From the NCBI GenBank assembly GCA_935421215.2, contig OW285236.1, positions 162,373,607 through 162,437,606 on the forward strand: a stretch of DNA of 64,000 nucleotides. The letters are read 5' to 3'. Below, piece by piece: positions 43,267-54,255 of this stretch. Below the pieces are notes generated by a model. It had not been told where the DNA came from, did not search any database, and saw only the letters and a program-made list of their open reading frames with translations. Each line of letters starts with the position of its first letter. Within the stretch, counting starts at the first letter, position 1. The translations under genes and the position numbers were made by a program. The stretch comes from Melolontha melolontha. Its lineage: Eukaryota; Arthropoda; Insecta; Coleoptera; Scarabaeidae.

Positions 43267-45642
43267 TATACGACATAGGCAGAACATTATTAAATATGAC
43301 CGTTTACATTGAGTATATGTGGATGGGTACGTTCGCCAGTACTCATAGTGCACACTTTACATTATTGCGTTGCCATAAGCCTATTTATTTTACATAAATT
43401 ATGTATGCGTTTTGTAGCATTTTAAACGCTCTTTCATATTATATGATCAGAAATTTAAAAGATTTTTTGGAATGATTCTTTTGATTTTTAAATTATATAT
43501 ATTGTAGTACAACTTTCATGTCGTGCTGATTACTTGTAGGAACAAGTAAAGCACATTAATTGCGTGCATTACGAATTTTATTATTTTCTACACTTTTTGT
43601 AATTTAATTTTAAGTTTTGTTTTTAAATGTTTTGAACCAGTGTTAAATATTATACATATTAAAATGTAATGAATATAATTGAGACCATGTAAAAGAGATG
43701 AGAATAACAATTGTCAGGGAGATATAAATAGATAGAAAAAAAATGTCATTTTTATATATATGAAAAATATAAAGGTAATATAGCAGATACAAAGGTTACA
43801 AATGATCTAATTGAATCAAACGGAAATTAACGCTAGAGAAGAACGCAATGTAAGCGCTAATAAACAAAATAACGCAGATAAACAAGATACATTTGCCGCA
43901 ATCCTCAAGCGAGGTATCGAATCGGGAAAATTGTAAATGATATATTTAAACCAAGTGTACCAGAAAGAATTTCAGTTGTTAATGTAGTTTTCCATTTTCC
44001 AATTTATTATAATTGGTTATATATATGTATATTGAAACAAAACGGTTGATCTATTAATTAAAGAATCTAACAAAATGAGATAATGAAAATAATAAAGGTT
44101 ATGAAAGTTAAAGTAAATTGATTTTAATTTATGTAAATGGGCGCCTTATAATAAGAAAATATATTTAGATCAACGCTATCTATGTTCTTTATATACCAAC
44201 TAGCAGTCGTGAGCATGTAATAATTAGAATATGACTCTTCAGGATCGTCGTAGATAGAATGTGAATGTTTATTCCTTTATATGGTAAATCTAATATAAAA
44301 TAACTCTTACAACCAAACACTAGCAAATAAAAGATTGAATTAAGTGAAAAAAATAAATAATTTATTGAAATAAATAAGGTATCTGTAACTTGAACAAATA
44401 GATATGTCTAGCGACAAATATAAATAACTACAAATATAAGCACGTGTGTTGGATACTTAAAGGTTATGTGTTGTTAAGAAATAAGATTTTATATTAAATT
44501 CCAACAGTTTATACAATAAATCAGGTAAGTACTACTATGTTTTAAATATTTAATATGGGATAACTATAATATGGTTGTCTTGGATGTAAATAAAAGTAAA
44601 ATTCAGGATTTTATCAAATTGAATGATTTGTTTTAATTAACTAATATTAACTTTTCGACTTTGTTGTAGAATATTGATAGAAGTGAACCTGTATTCCAAC
44701 GAACTCTGCGGTTATCCGGAATGAAATCGTCGTGATCGGGAAAATGCAAAGTGCGGGTCCTCCAATTTTAATGACGGCGTATGCGGCGTGAAATCGGCTT
44801 CGATTTTGCCTCCTCGTCGGAACTCCAATATTAAATATGCTTGTCTCGAATTTTCTAAGTTTCCAAGCGATTGACTTCAGGTTTGTTTTTAAACGATGGA
44901 CCAATTATTAATATCTCGATTCAGTATAAATTTATAATAATATCACTGGTACTTTAATTTTTATATAACTTTTAAAAGGAGTCGAACAAAATTACGGCCA
45001 TACGTTTTTTAGATTTTTAGGAAAAGACGCCGATAGCGGTTATTCCTTTTCAAAGCCTATTTAATATTGTAAAATAGCCTCGAAGTTTTACTTTTACTAA
45101 ATTGACGAACAAGAAAAATATAAACAATGTGAAAATTTTGTCATAATAATTAAATTTATAAAGTAATTTTCAAGTTGTCAAAACATGCATTCAAATATTA
45201 GGTTATGTTGTATTTGTGTGTGAAAAATAACATTTTCGCGGGTTAATTGTATTTTACAAAGTGGGCGTGTCTAACTAGTATCGATACAAAATATTGATGT
45301 AGGTAAATTAGATATCTGTTATTTCGCGCTAAAGATTTGAATTATGAAATTGAAAATAAAAATATAAAAGTAAGTTTGGAAATAAAAATAAGTTAACTTA
45401 AAAATATTCAAAGATCGTTATATTAATTTATATACATTTCGATACTAATTTTACATATTAAATCCGCCAATTTAACCCTTCTTCTATGAGTTTTATAATT
45501 GTTAACCCTGTTTTTCCCATTATAGATGCTGGAATATGGGTGCTGTTTGCCCCATTACAATATCCCCGTGAAAAGAATATCGGAAAGAGAAGATATCTCT
45601 TTTCCCTGTCAGGAAGAATGAAATAAAGAATATCAACTTGTA

Positions 45643-45646
<4 letters not shown>
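43267..45646. other. Noncoding stretch
   Basis: Mostly AT-rich without recognisable genes. A more GC-rich block at 44690-44890 is open in one minus frame (85 residues, MVHRLKTNLKSIAWKLRKFE) and readable in another (DNRRVRWNTGSLLSIF). Neither frame matches anything I know, so I leave it as unassigned. Confidence 0.4.

Positions 45647-45695
<49 letters not shown>
45647..45695. repeat. (TA)n microsatellite
   Basis: About 24 units. ORFs rich in alternating I and Y around it are artefacts of the repeat. Confidence 0.95.
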
Positions 45696-45698
<3 letters not shown>

Positions 45699-46124
45699 GT
45701 TCTAGTAGAACATATTTGCAAATGAAAAAAAAAGGCGCGACACATAAAACACAAGTAAAAAGTATTGAAGGTTTCAAGACACACATTTTACTGATATACG
45801 TGCACTGAGAAACATGTTTTAGCGATAAAAGTTATTCACACGGCACACAATATAAAGAGATTTCAAACCTGTCTGACTGATTTTAGTTTGCAGTATATGT
45901 ACTAGTGTATTAAAGGTTTGGTGTTTATTTTTGTTTTATCATCATTGACATAGAGATGATTTTAACATGTAGAGGCCACTGTAACAGGCTTGTGTGTGTA
46001 GTATTACAGACAATAGCCCATATAGTTTAGTTTATGTAAGTATTTGTAATACATTTTATTTTGTACAATGACAACGTATTGACAAGTTGTTTACATTCCT
46101 TTTTTGTTTGCTTCTTAATAAAAA

Positions 46125-46170
46125 CAGGTCTGAGGAAGGTCTAAATCCAAGACCGAAACGTCACACAACC
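46125..46170 (+). ncRNA. Hammerhead-like motif, isolated
   Basis: CTGAGGA (46130-46136), an extra A, helix II GGTCT/AGACC (5 bp), GAAA (46155-46158), then ACGT and the triplet GTC. This is the same layout as the PLE motifs here, again with a palindromic helix III. Helix I is weak, and no PLE coding sequence is adjacent. It may be a relic of a PLE 3' end. Confidence 0.4.
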
Positions 46171-46271
46171 AAAACAGTGTTTTTCTTCAAAACGACACCC
46201 TAATTCTACACAAGTGTTGTAAGTTATTAATACATAGTGCTATTCACCATCAACATACACGTTGAATTCCA

Positions 46272-46273
<2 letters not shown>

Positions 46274-46312
<39 letters not shown>
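46274..46312. repeat. (TA)n microsatellite
   Basis: About 19 units, ending directly at the palindrome. Confidence 0.95.
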
Positions 46313-46315
<3 letters not shown>

Positions 46316-46545
46316 AACCTAATCAGTAGGCGATTAAAGGTCTGTATATTACTTCAAAATATATGTATTTAAAAAACTACATGTTTCGGCTGTGTACGCC
46401 TTTATCAAGAGAATACAAAATATGAATCATTCATATTTTGTATTCTCTTGATAAAGGCGTACACAGCCGAAACATGTAGAGTTTTTTAAATACATATATT
46501 TTGAAGTAATATACAGACCTTTAATCGCCTACTGATTAGGTTTAC
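46313..46545. repeat. 233-bp palindrome with hammerhead-like arms
   Basis: The arms are inverse copies of about 115 bp with a loop of about 3 bp; the one visible difference is a 2-bp insertion (TAGAG versus TAG). Each arm holds TTGATAA-A-GGC...GCC-GAAAC-ATGTAG, close to the PLE hammerhead layout but with a changed core (TTGATAA in place of CTGATGA). TA microsatellites lie on both sides. Confidence 0.8.
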
Positions 46546-46574
46546 CATATCATACCAAGGTCACGAAGTTATTA

Positions 46575-46579
<5 letters not shown>

Positions 46580-46635
<56 letters not shown>
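46580..46635. repeat. (TA)n microsatellite
   Basis: About 28 units. Confidence 0.95.
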
Positions 46636-46637
<2 letters not shown>

Positions 46638-46679
46638 CTACGGTCTCTCGACGTAGTTAAGGAAAGAAAAAAAAAACAA

Positions 46680-47005
46680 AGAATTGATAATAAAAAAAAA
46701 ACGAAACGCTCCTCGGAGCAGACCCAGTCTCGGTCGACTAAAACCGCCCCTGCCCGTTCTTTTGCCAACGTCCAACGGCCCGCCCGGCTACTGAGGCTGC
46801 CTCAGCTCAGTGGGGTGGGGAGACCCAGACGTAAGAAAGAAACCTAAATAAGGTGGTAGAGGGCGCCACCGAATTTCTGCCGCTTGACGTCACAAACCCG
46901 GAAACCTGATGAAAGATAAAATAAAAGGCAAGTTGCGTGGGCAGAAGGCCGGTTCCAAGACCGAGACTCGTTCCACTCTCGAGGTTCTAGAGGCGAGGGA
47001 AAGAG
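46680..47005. other. GC-rich block upstream of minisatellite
   Basis: Clearly richer in GC than all flanking DNA, with CCGCCC, GGGTGGGG and several CG-containing strings. Short basic ORFs on plus have no domain. With the TATATAA-rich array after it, it could be an LTR or promoter-like region, but no LTR ends or partner were found. Confidence 0.35.
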
Positions 47006-47035
47006 AAGAAATAATAACGAGAATATTATGAGTAA

Positions 47036-47267
47036 ACCTGTATATAAATTTATTAATCAACTCAGTATATAAATTTATCAATCAACTCTGTATATAACTT
47101 TATCAATCTACTCTGTATATAAATTTATTAACCAACTCTGTATATAAATTTATTAATCCACTCTGTATATAAATTTATTAATCAACTCGGTATATTACTT
47201 TTATGAATATACCCTGTATATTAATTTTATGAATATACCCTGTATATCAATTTTATGAATAAACTAT
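47036..47267. repeat. Minisatellite, 25-27 bp unit, about 9 copies
   Basis: Unit CTCTGTATATAAATTTATTA plus ATCAA, with variants. The last two or three units change to CCCTGTATATTAATTTTATG. Each unit has a TATATAA-type string. Confidence 0.88.
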
Positions 47268-48418
47268 TTCTGGTATTTGCAGATATACAGAGATATCTAG
47301 ACAAATGATTAGACTAATTAAGAGAAAAAAAAATTACAAAGCGGCTGATGACCTCAAACGCCCTAAAAAGAAGCAATACGTATTTTTTCCTTATTAGTTT
47401 ACAAAACTGTTCAAATTTAACAATATATATCTTATATATAACTTAGCGATCTTTCGCTAGACTGTTCTTTGTCTTAAAAGTGTAAAAATAAGTTCGCGCA
47501 AAATATGTAATTTACGAGGAAAAAACTAAGCTAAGTAGTTAGCCAAAAACGGTAAAAATTCAAGATATTAACGTGAAAAGAAAATATTCTAGCAATACTG
47601 TAACAATTCTAACAAATACGGTGAAACAATAGGTATTCTAAGTAATAGCAAAAGAAAAGCAAAATGGAAAAAAAAACTCAATTAAAGAATAAATGAATAT
47701 ATACTAATTAATTAATATCAATAAGAAATTTCAAATATGTGTGTAAAGAAAGAATTTACGTCTAGAATTATCAAAAATTAAATTGAGCGATCGACAAAAA
47801 AAACAAGTTTGAAAAATTGAACGTAGACGGTCGATAAATCGTTCTACGAACAGGTCAACAAAAAAAATTAAACGAAGGTCAAACAAGTTTTCTTTAAGAG
47901 AAACACCTGTGCGATTGAAAGACGAAAGATAAAATTTTTTTTAACAAATAACTAAATTGAGGTAATTACACAAATTATAGCTTGTAAAATCAAAACGTAG
48001 GAATAATATTAAACTCTTAGCTGTTTTCCGACGACGATCGGCGGTTAATTTTCTTCCAAGGCGAAGAACGATGATGACGGGAAAACTTGGACACAATGGT
48101 TCAGGAGAATTTGCTCGTCAAATAACGGTTTTTTTCCTGCCTGACAGTAACACCATCTAGATAAAGGAATAACAATGGCAATAAGGAAAAAGAAAATTAC
48201 AGAAATAGCTCTACATACCAATTAGCGCTCGATGGTAATAAAAATAAAACGTCGATTGCGAGACGTATCTCGGATGGAAAACTTTACCAAACCCTTCTAT
48301 ATCCTCCAACGGAGTTATCGCATCAAGCGAATAAATAATCAATCAATTTAAATCCCCATACAGGACCGTAATTACCACAAGTAAAAAAAAAATCGGCTGC
48401 ATTGATTGAAATTAGAGG
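47268..48418. other. Noncoding, unassigned
   Basis: Many A-runs and short GA-rich blocks; no gene or element ends recognised. Confidence 0.4.
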
Positions 48419-48420
48419 TA

Positions 48421-50174
48421 ACATTGATTAGCATGCAGTTTATGAAAAAAAAATTGAATAACGCATTTTCGAGAAATTTTGAAATTTATAATTTTTTTAA
48501 ATGGAACAGCCTGTATATTTTTTTAAATTCTGAATGATAATGTTCTTTGTAATATAAAAGTTTCAATACACTATTGTCCTAAAACGAATAATAAAGTATT
48601 TACGGTGGAATTTAGTTGATGTCAAAGATACTCTTTCATTCTGTAAAATCAGTAGTAGGCTTCTTTCACTTTAAACAGAACAAATAGTATGCCCTTTGTA
48701 AATGTCAATAACGTACTGAATATAAATCTTTGGCACGTTTAGTTATTAAAAATATATTTTTTTAAATTTTGTGTTGTGTTCATTAATTCTCTATTTATTT
48801 TTCTAAACATTTTGGTTTTACTTTCCTTGCTTAGTGTTTGACAATATTTCACTATGGTATTTCCTCATTTGGAGAAATGCGATATGTTGGAAGCATACAT
48901 TTTATGTCGTAAAAATTCAATAAGGACTAGCGAATATTATGCTGGACACTATCCTTTACGACAGCAGCCAGATCGACGTTACTTTCGAAAACGTTACAAT
49001 CAGTTTAGACTGCATGATTGCTTATTTAGAAAGAAAAGAACAAAGAAAATATCGTCGTCAACGAAGAAGTAGAAATTACAGTGATAGCATATTTTGAAGC
49101 CCATCGCGAATTTTCCATTAGCGATGCTACTAAGGAATTGGCATTAAGTTATTCATCAGTTCAAAGAATTTTGACTTTAAGTTCAGAATCTCTCAAACAT
49201 TACAGCCAGGAGATTAGCTTTCTGTCATTGGTTTGTTGTGTATTTTATGGAGTGACGAAACAAATTTTTCAAATAGAGGCATGTTTAATAAAGAAAAATA
49301 GTCACTACTGGTCTCAAGAAAATTTTATAATAGTTCGTCCACATGCTGCACAAGTTCGATTTAGTTTTAATGTTTGGTGCGGATTAATTGGTTCGGTAGT
49401 CGTTGGTCCACTGTTCTACAATGGTACGTTGACAGGAAACAGATATCTGGAATTTATTCGTAACGTTCTAGAGGATTTCCTTGATAACGCCAATTACCTG
49501 ATGCGCCAAAATTTATACTTTCAGCAGGACGGTGCTCCTGCACACAACTATCACCTAGTGCAAACCTACCTCGACACCATCTTTGCCGAAAAGTGGATTG
49601 GTACAAATGGTCCAATTCAATGGTCAGCGCGTTGCCCTGACCTCTCACCTTTAGACTTTTTTCTTTGGGGATACTTAAAAAATGAGGTGTACAACACGCG
49701 ATACGACAACGTGCGCGAATTGCAAGACAAGGTCAGAGAAGTTTTTCGCCAATTAGATAGAAGGACAATCTTAAGAGCCATCCAGAGTGTACTGAAGCGG
49801 GCACGAAAATGTATTGAGCAGGAAGGTGACACCTTTGAGCAGTATTTATAAATTATACATGTACTTTCTTCTTTTTAATTGAATTTTGTAAGCTGTAATA
49901 TGTTAAAATAAACATTAAACACAAAATATGTATCTGTTTTGTCAAAAGTTAGCGGAACAATGACAACATTTAAAAGGAAATAGAAACTGCTATAACTACT
50001 TTATTATTCGTTTTAGGACAATAGTGTATTGAAACTTTTATATTACAAAGAACATTAGCATTCAGAATTTTAAAAAATATACAGGCTGTTCCATTTAAAA
50101 AAATTATAAATTTCAAAATTTCTCGAAAATGCGTTATTCAATTTTTTTTTCATAAACTGCATGCTAATCAATGT
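48421..50174 (+). mobile_element. DUF4817-type element with TIRs of about 180 bp
   Basis: ACATTGATTAGCATGCAG at the left and CTGCATGCTAATCAATGT at the right begin inverted repeats that extend to about 48600 and 49990 with few mismatches (for example GACAATAGTGTATTGAAAC). TA at 48419-48420 and 50175-50176. It contains one broken transposase gene. Confidence 0.88.
48854..49851 (+). pseudogene. DUF4817-type transposase, two to three lesions
   Basis: ATG at 48854: MVFPHLEKCDMLEAYILCRK, N-terminal HTH (LRQQPDRRYFRKRYNQF). It ends at a stop at 49070. The next frame, 49081-49851, holds the second HTH (SISDATKELALSYSSVQRIL), then slips so that the first catalytic block (WSDETNFSNRGMFN) is only seen in another frame near 49240-49290. 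It then resumes with HYWSQEN, NLYFQQDGAPAHN and ARCPDLSPLDFFLWGYLK, and ends EGDTFEQYL. All three aspartates are present but not in one frame. Confidence 0.85.
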
Positions 50175-50203
50175 TAAAAACACTAATACTTTGCTAATTT
50201 AAC

Positions 50204-50820
50204 CTACTTTCTAGAATCAATAATAACGAAGTTATTATTCATTGCGTAATACAATTTGGTGACATTTTCAATTCTTTCATTAATTTCTGACTCATTTCTC
50301 CCAGTGTTTTCTATCAGGACACCTAAATAATGAAACTCATTTACTTGTCGAATAGTTATTCCTTCAATTTGGATATTTAGTTCTTCACCTGTGGTCATTA
50401 CTTTTGTTTTATTTTTATTTATACTCATTCCTTTTTTCTTAAGTGTTTCGTTCCATATATCTATACTTTCTTGCAGGTTATTTCCATTTTCAGCTATTAA
50501 TACTATGTCATCTGCGAATGCTGCCTCAGCTACTTGTATCCTCTCTAGATTCCTGTACCCAATTTGAATTTTTTTCGTCTGCATTGAGCATTGTCTTATT
50601 ACATAGTCCATAAATACAGTGAACAGTACGGGACTTAATCCTCCGCCCTGCCTTCACCCATCTTGAGATACAAATCCCTCGGATCTCATGTTCCGCCTTA
50701 TGATATAATTTACGTTGTTCTGATATAACCGTTGGATATTCCGTATTATTTTTTTGTTGACTCCTCTTTTTTCAAGAGCTTTCCATATTTCATATATAAT
50801 TGGTTAATGAAGCGATAAAT
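50204..50820 (-). pseudogene. LINE reverse transcriptase fragment
   Basis: From 50611 the minus frame reads MDYVIRQCSMQTKKIQIGYR and then the catalytic AFADDIVLIAENGNNLQ, followed by GMSINKNKTKVM and the thumb block FHYLGVLIEN. Upstream, in shifted frames to about 50810, RRNMRSEGFVSQ and GLSPVLFTVF continue the palm. The style resembles RTE-like LINEs, but the clade is not certain. It is 5'-truncated; the stop at 50204 is probably the remnant end. Confidence 0.8.
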
Positions 50821-52967
50821 AGGCCTGAATTGTTATTTTAATTAGGAAAATTTATACAAACTTCAGTGATAGTCCTATAAGTGTTATTCATATATATTGA
50901 TATAAGGCAAACCTGAACATAGGGATGCCTAGAAGAACAAATAACAGAATTTTTAAAAACTAATGTACTCATTAGAATTATAAGAAATTTCGAAAACTGA
51001 ATTCTTCTCATGGTATATCAATAAAGTTGATTTCGCGTTTATTTTAATGCATAAAATTAATCCTCACGTTTCTTTATTTCTATTCTTTCAGTTGCTTTAG
51101 TTATTTTATTTCGAAATCTTGTATTTACTAAGATAGTCAACTTAATTGATTATTAAAAATAGATAATAATAATTTAGGTGAAACTGTACTTATTTTAAAA
51201 TAAAAACAGCGGGAAAGTTCACCACTATAAAATAACATTATGTAAACTTAGTAATATTGACATGTTAATGATTTATATACAAACATAAACTTTAGAATTT
51301 ATATTAAGCTCATGTATATTTGCAATGATTAAATTGTCATTTTCTTTAGAAAAATATTACGAGATTAAAGTAATGCATACGAATTAACGAATAAGAAGCC
51401 AATTGGAAAACAAAAGACAGTTGGCGTCATCAGAATAAAAACACCATTAAAAATGCCGCATCGTATAAAAGTGCATCTCTGAAAATTAAAAGAAAAATAC
51501 ACAAATAAAATTAGAAACTTATGTAAAACACTAGTAATACCTTACCTATACATCCAGTACCTGTTTGAAGTATTTTACGTGCCCAAACGATTTCCTGTAC
51601 CTGAGAAATCAAGAATTGCTGTTTACCGGGGAAGCTAGCTGCTATAGGAGAATTCTAGGCCAAACGACGCGCCATTGCTCATAGAAAACCGTATCCTGCA
51701 TTAATTGACTTTCCAGACCATATCCAGTAACAACAGTCCTGAACCAATTCACTTAAGTATTCTTTAATCTCAAATGAACTATAGAAAATGCAAAATTAAT
51801 TCATTTCATTTAAATTAAAAAAAAACATAATCTATTTATTATTAAAATTTATAACCTAGAATACATTTGATTTTTATGAATACAAATTAAGTTAAAAGAA
51901 TCCAGTTTTCTTGTTATTATATTTAATTAGATACTAAATTCATTTAAATATTAGAAGTTATGTAGGTAACATGTATTTAAATTGTTTTGCTAACCTAGAA
52001 AGTTGATCACATTTAATTTAACACGTGACATGTTACATTTTCATTATAATTATAATTTAGTAATAATTTCAATCACTTACCTGTTTTGATTTTACGTCAT
52101 TAAAGTCTTTTACATTTATCCTTATCTTGCTTGTTTTATTTTTGGTAGTTTGATACCGTATTCACTATTATTTATTGTATAACCTCCAACAAATTTGGTG
52201 TATATTCTACTTAGACACTGACCCCACTAGAAGGTGCATTGTACATGTACAAACCAAGAGTACTCTTGTTCTTTCATTAGCCGGACACCCAATGTAATTA
52301 ATTGTAACACACACACAAAAAAAAAATAATCATACTGAGAAGCTGAATACATAAACAGCTGTTTAAGGGCAAGTGCACTTAGAGTATAACATTTATGCAT
52401 TTTAGATTTGTACGCATGCAACAGAATATGATAAAGAACCCCATCTATATGTAACACAGATTATCATATTTAAAAATAGATATTTGTCGTACATTCATTA
52501 ATTTTTCCCTTAACAGTTACAATTCATTTATAATATTTAAAATTCAGCATTTATCTATAAAGCCTTATACGCTTCATATTATTTGGCGCAACAACGTGTA
52601 GGGCCATTTTATAACGTGCTGAATAGAATATATTGTCAGGAATAAAACAAGAGAGGATATTAAAAAAATAAAAACAAGGAAAACTGCATTCTACTTAGAT
52701 TGATTTAAGATACAACATTTTCATACTTGTAAGTCTGTATTTGTTTCTCTGTGGCCATTTTTATGTGTTAGGACGCTTATTTATATTCAGGAACAGGATT
52801 TGTAAGTTAATTTCCATAAAGGGTAATTATTTTTATATTTAATTCTGAAATAATAAGTCTAAAATCAAAACAAATACAACTTTTTCCGAATAATAATCTA
52901 TTTACACAACATAAACTTAAAATATAATTATAACTTAAATCTAAATATTTACAATCATAACAATAAT
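50821..52967. other. Long noncoding stretch
   Basis: No supported gene. At about 51550-51670 the minus strand reads NSPIAASFPGKQQFL then ISQVQEIVWARKILQTGTGC, next to a GTAAGGT donor-like site. This may be a coding fossil or exon that I cannot name. Otherwise AT-rich sequence without repeats. Confidence 0.4.
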
Positions 52968-53621
52968 ATGGACAAACGAACAAGAAGCAAGTCAAGGGAA
53001 AACCTTGCAGATAGAGAGGACCAGGCTGAACAGGGTGACACTTCTATAGTGACTATACCGTCAGAAGCACCGAAAGAAGAAACGAGTATAAACCTTAATT
53101 CTTTAACTGCATTAATTATGAATATGCAACAAACCATGGCAGAAAATAACGATCAATTAAATCAAAAATTAGACACTAATAATGAACATTTTAAACAATT
53201 TATAGCAGATAATAACAAAAACATAGAAACTAATTTAACACTAAAATTAGAAACAAATATAAATCAGATAGAAAGGAATATTAATAGTAAATTAGATCAA
53301 CTTAGGCAGGACAAGGAAGAAATCAAAGGAGAGATAAAAGGATTAAAGGAGAGCCAGACAAAATTGGAAGAAAGAATTCAACAAACCTTAGAGGAAAGTG
53401 AAATTAAAGGTTTATTAAAAATAGACGAAGCTTTAAATATCCAAACTATACAATGGGCTAAGCAGCTGGAAACTACGTCGAATGAGATCTACGAAATCAC
53501 AAATAATAAGATTATAACCGCAAACACAGAAACAACACTTCTACTTAACCTATCTGAAAATAAATGGTTTACGTTAAATTATCAAAAGGAATTGGCCACA
53601 ATGATTCATGAAATGCATTGA
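52968..53621 (+). CDS. Coiled-coil ORF, possibly retroelement gag N-terminus
   Basis: 217 residues from ATG: charged start MDKRTRSKSRENLADREDQ, then long heptad-rich stretches (about residues 45-145: NLTLKLETNINQIERNIN, LRQDKEEIKGEIKGL) that predict a coiled coil. A TRSKSRE-like start with coiled coil is common in insect LTR gag proteins, so a truncated gag is my best guess. No knuckle, protease or LTR is present. Harbinger-type sequence begins at its 3' end. Confidence 0.5.
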   Translation: MDKRTRSKSRENLADREDQAEQGDTSIVTIPSEAPKEETSINLNSLTALIMNMQQTMAENNDQLNQKLDTNNEHFKQFIADNNKNIETNLTLKLETNINQIERNINSKLDQLRQDKEEIKGEIKGLKESQTKLEERIQQTLEESEIKGLLKIDEALNIQTIQWAKQLETTSNEIYEITNNKIITANTETTLLLNLSENKWFTLNYQKELATMIHEMH

Positions 53622-54140
53622 ATTTATTGATGGAACTGCCCAAGCAATATGTAGATCCACAGTAAATCAAGAAAAGATGTATAGTCGACATAAACGTTAA
53701 CATTGTCAAATGAGATTATTGTCCACATGAGCATGTCATATTCAAGTCAAAGACATGATTCTTTCATTTTGAAGGATACACTTATATTAGATCAATTACA
53801 TCTATACTGTAATTCCTATTGCATTTATTGGTGATGAAGGGTACCCTTTAAAAAGACAATTAATACGACCATATTCTAGCACTACATTATCAGAACTGCA
53901 AACCAATTTTAATCGGGAAATGGCCAAAGTTCGTCAATGTGTAGAATGGAGCTTCGGGAAACTTGTGCAACAATTTGCTTTTCTAGATTAAAAAAATCGG
54001 AAATTATAATTGCAACCTGTGGGAAAGTACTACCTCGTTGCAACACTGTTAACAAATGTCCACACATGCTTGTATGGCAGTGCAACTTCGACTTAATTTG
54101 ATGTAGAATCTCCATCATTAGTGGAATACTTCCAACAGTA
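53608..54140 (+). pseudogene. PIF/Harbinger transposase, catalytic-domain fossil
   Basis: Across frames the plus strand gives FIDGTAQAICRSTVNQE (53623-), SRHKR, then IGDEGYPLKRQLIRPYSS (53825-) and RQCVEWSFGKL (53935-). Asp of FIDGT, Asp of IGDEGYP and Glu of VEWSFG fit the DDE_Tnp_4 triad of PIF/Harbinger enzymes. Shifts near 53700 and 53800 and a stop after FAFLD make it a fossil. N-terminal part absent. Confidence 0.75.
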
Positions 54141-54255
54141 AATAATTATGTAGATCACATGTATTGATTGAATAAAATAAATAAAGTTTACGACACATAT
54201 GGCAGCTTATTTAATTAATATTCTACACAAAAATATTTTTTTTAAATAATAAATG

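Noticed and set aside
44647..44904. 85-residue minus ORF as a gene
   Set aside because: No recognisable domain, no splice context, and a second frame is equally protein-like; evidence is too thin.
45458..45786. ORFs of 88-108 residues with runs of alternating I and Y
   Set aside because: Translation of the TA microsatellite; not a gene. The same holds for 46550-46768.
47036..47267. CRISPR-like array
   Set aside because: Units follow each other without unique spacers, and the genome is eukaryotic; it is a minisatellite.
53048..53063. GTGACTATACCGTC shared with the left border of the Tc1-like element at 20471-20484
   Set aside because: Only 14 bases match and they fall inside an open frame; probably chance.
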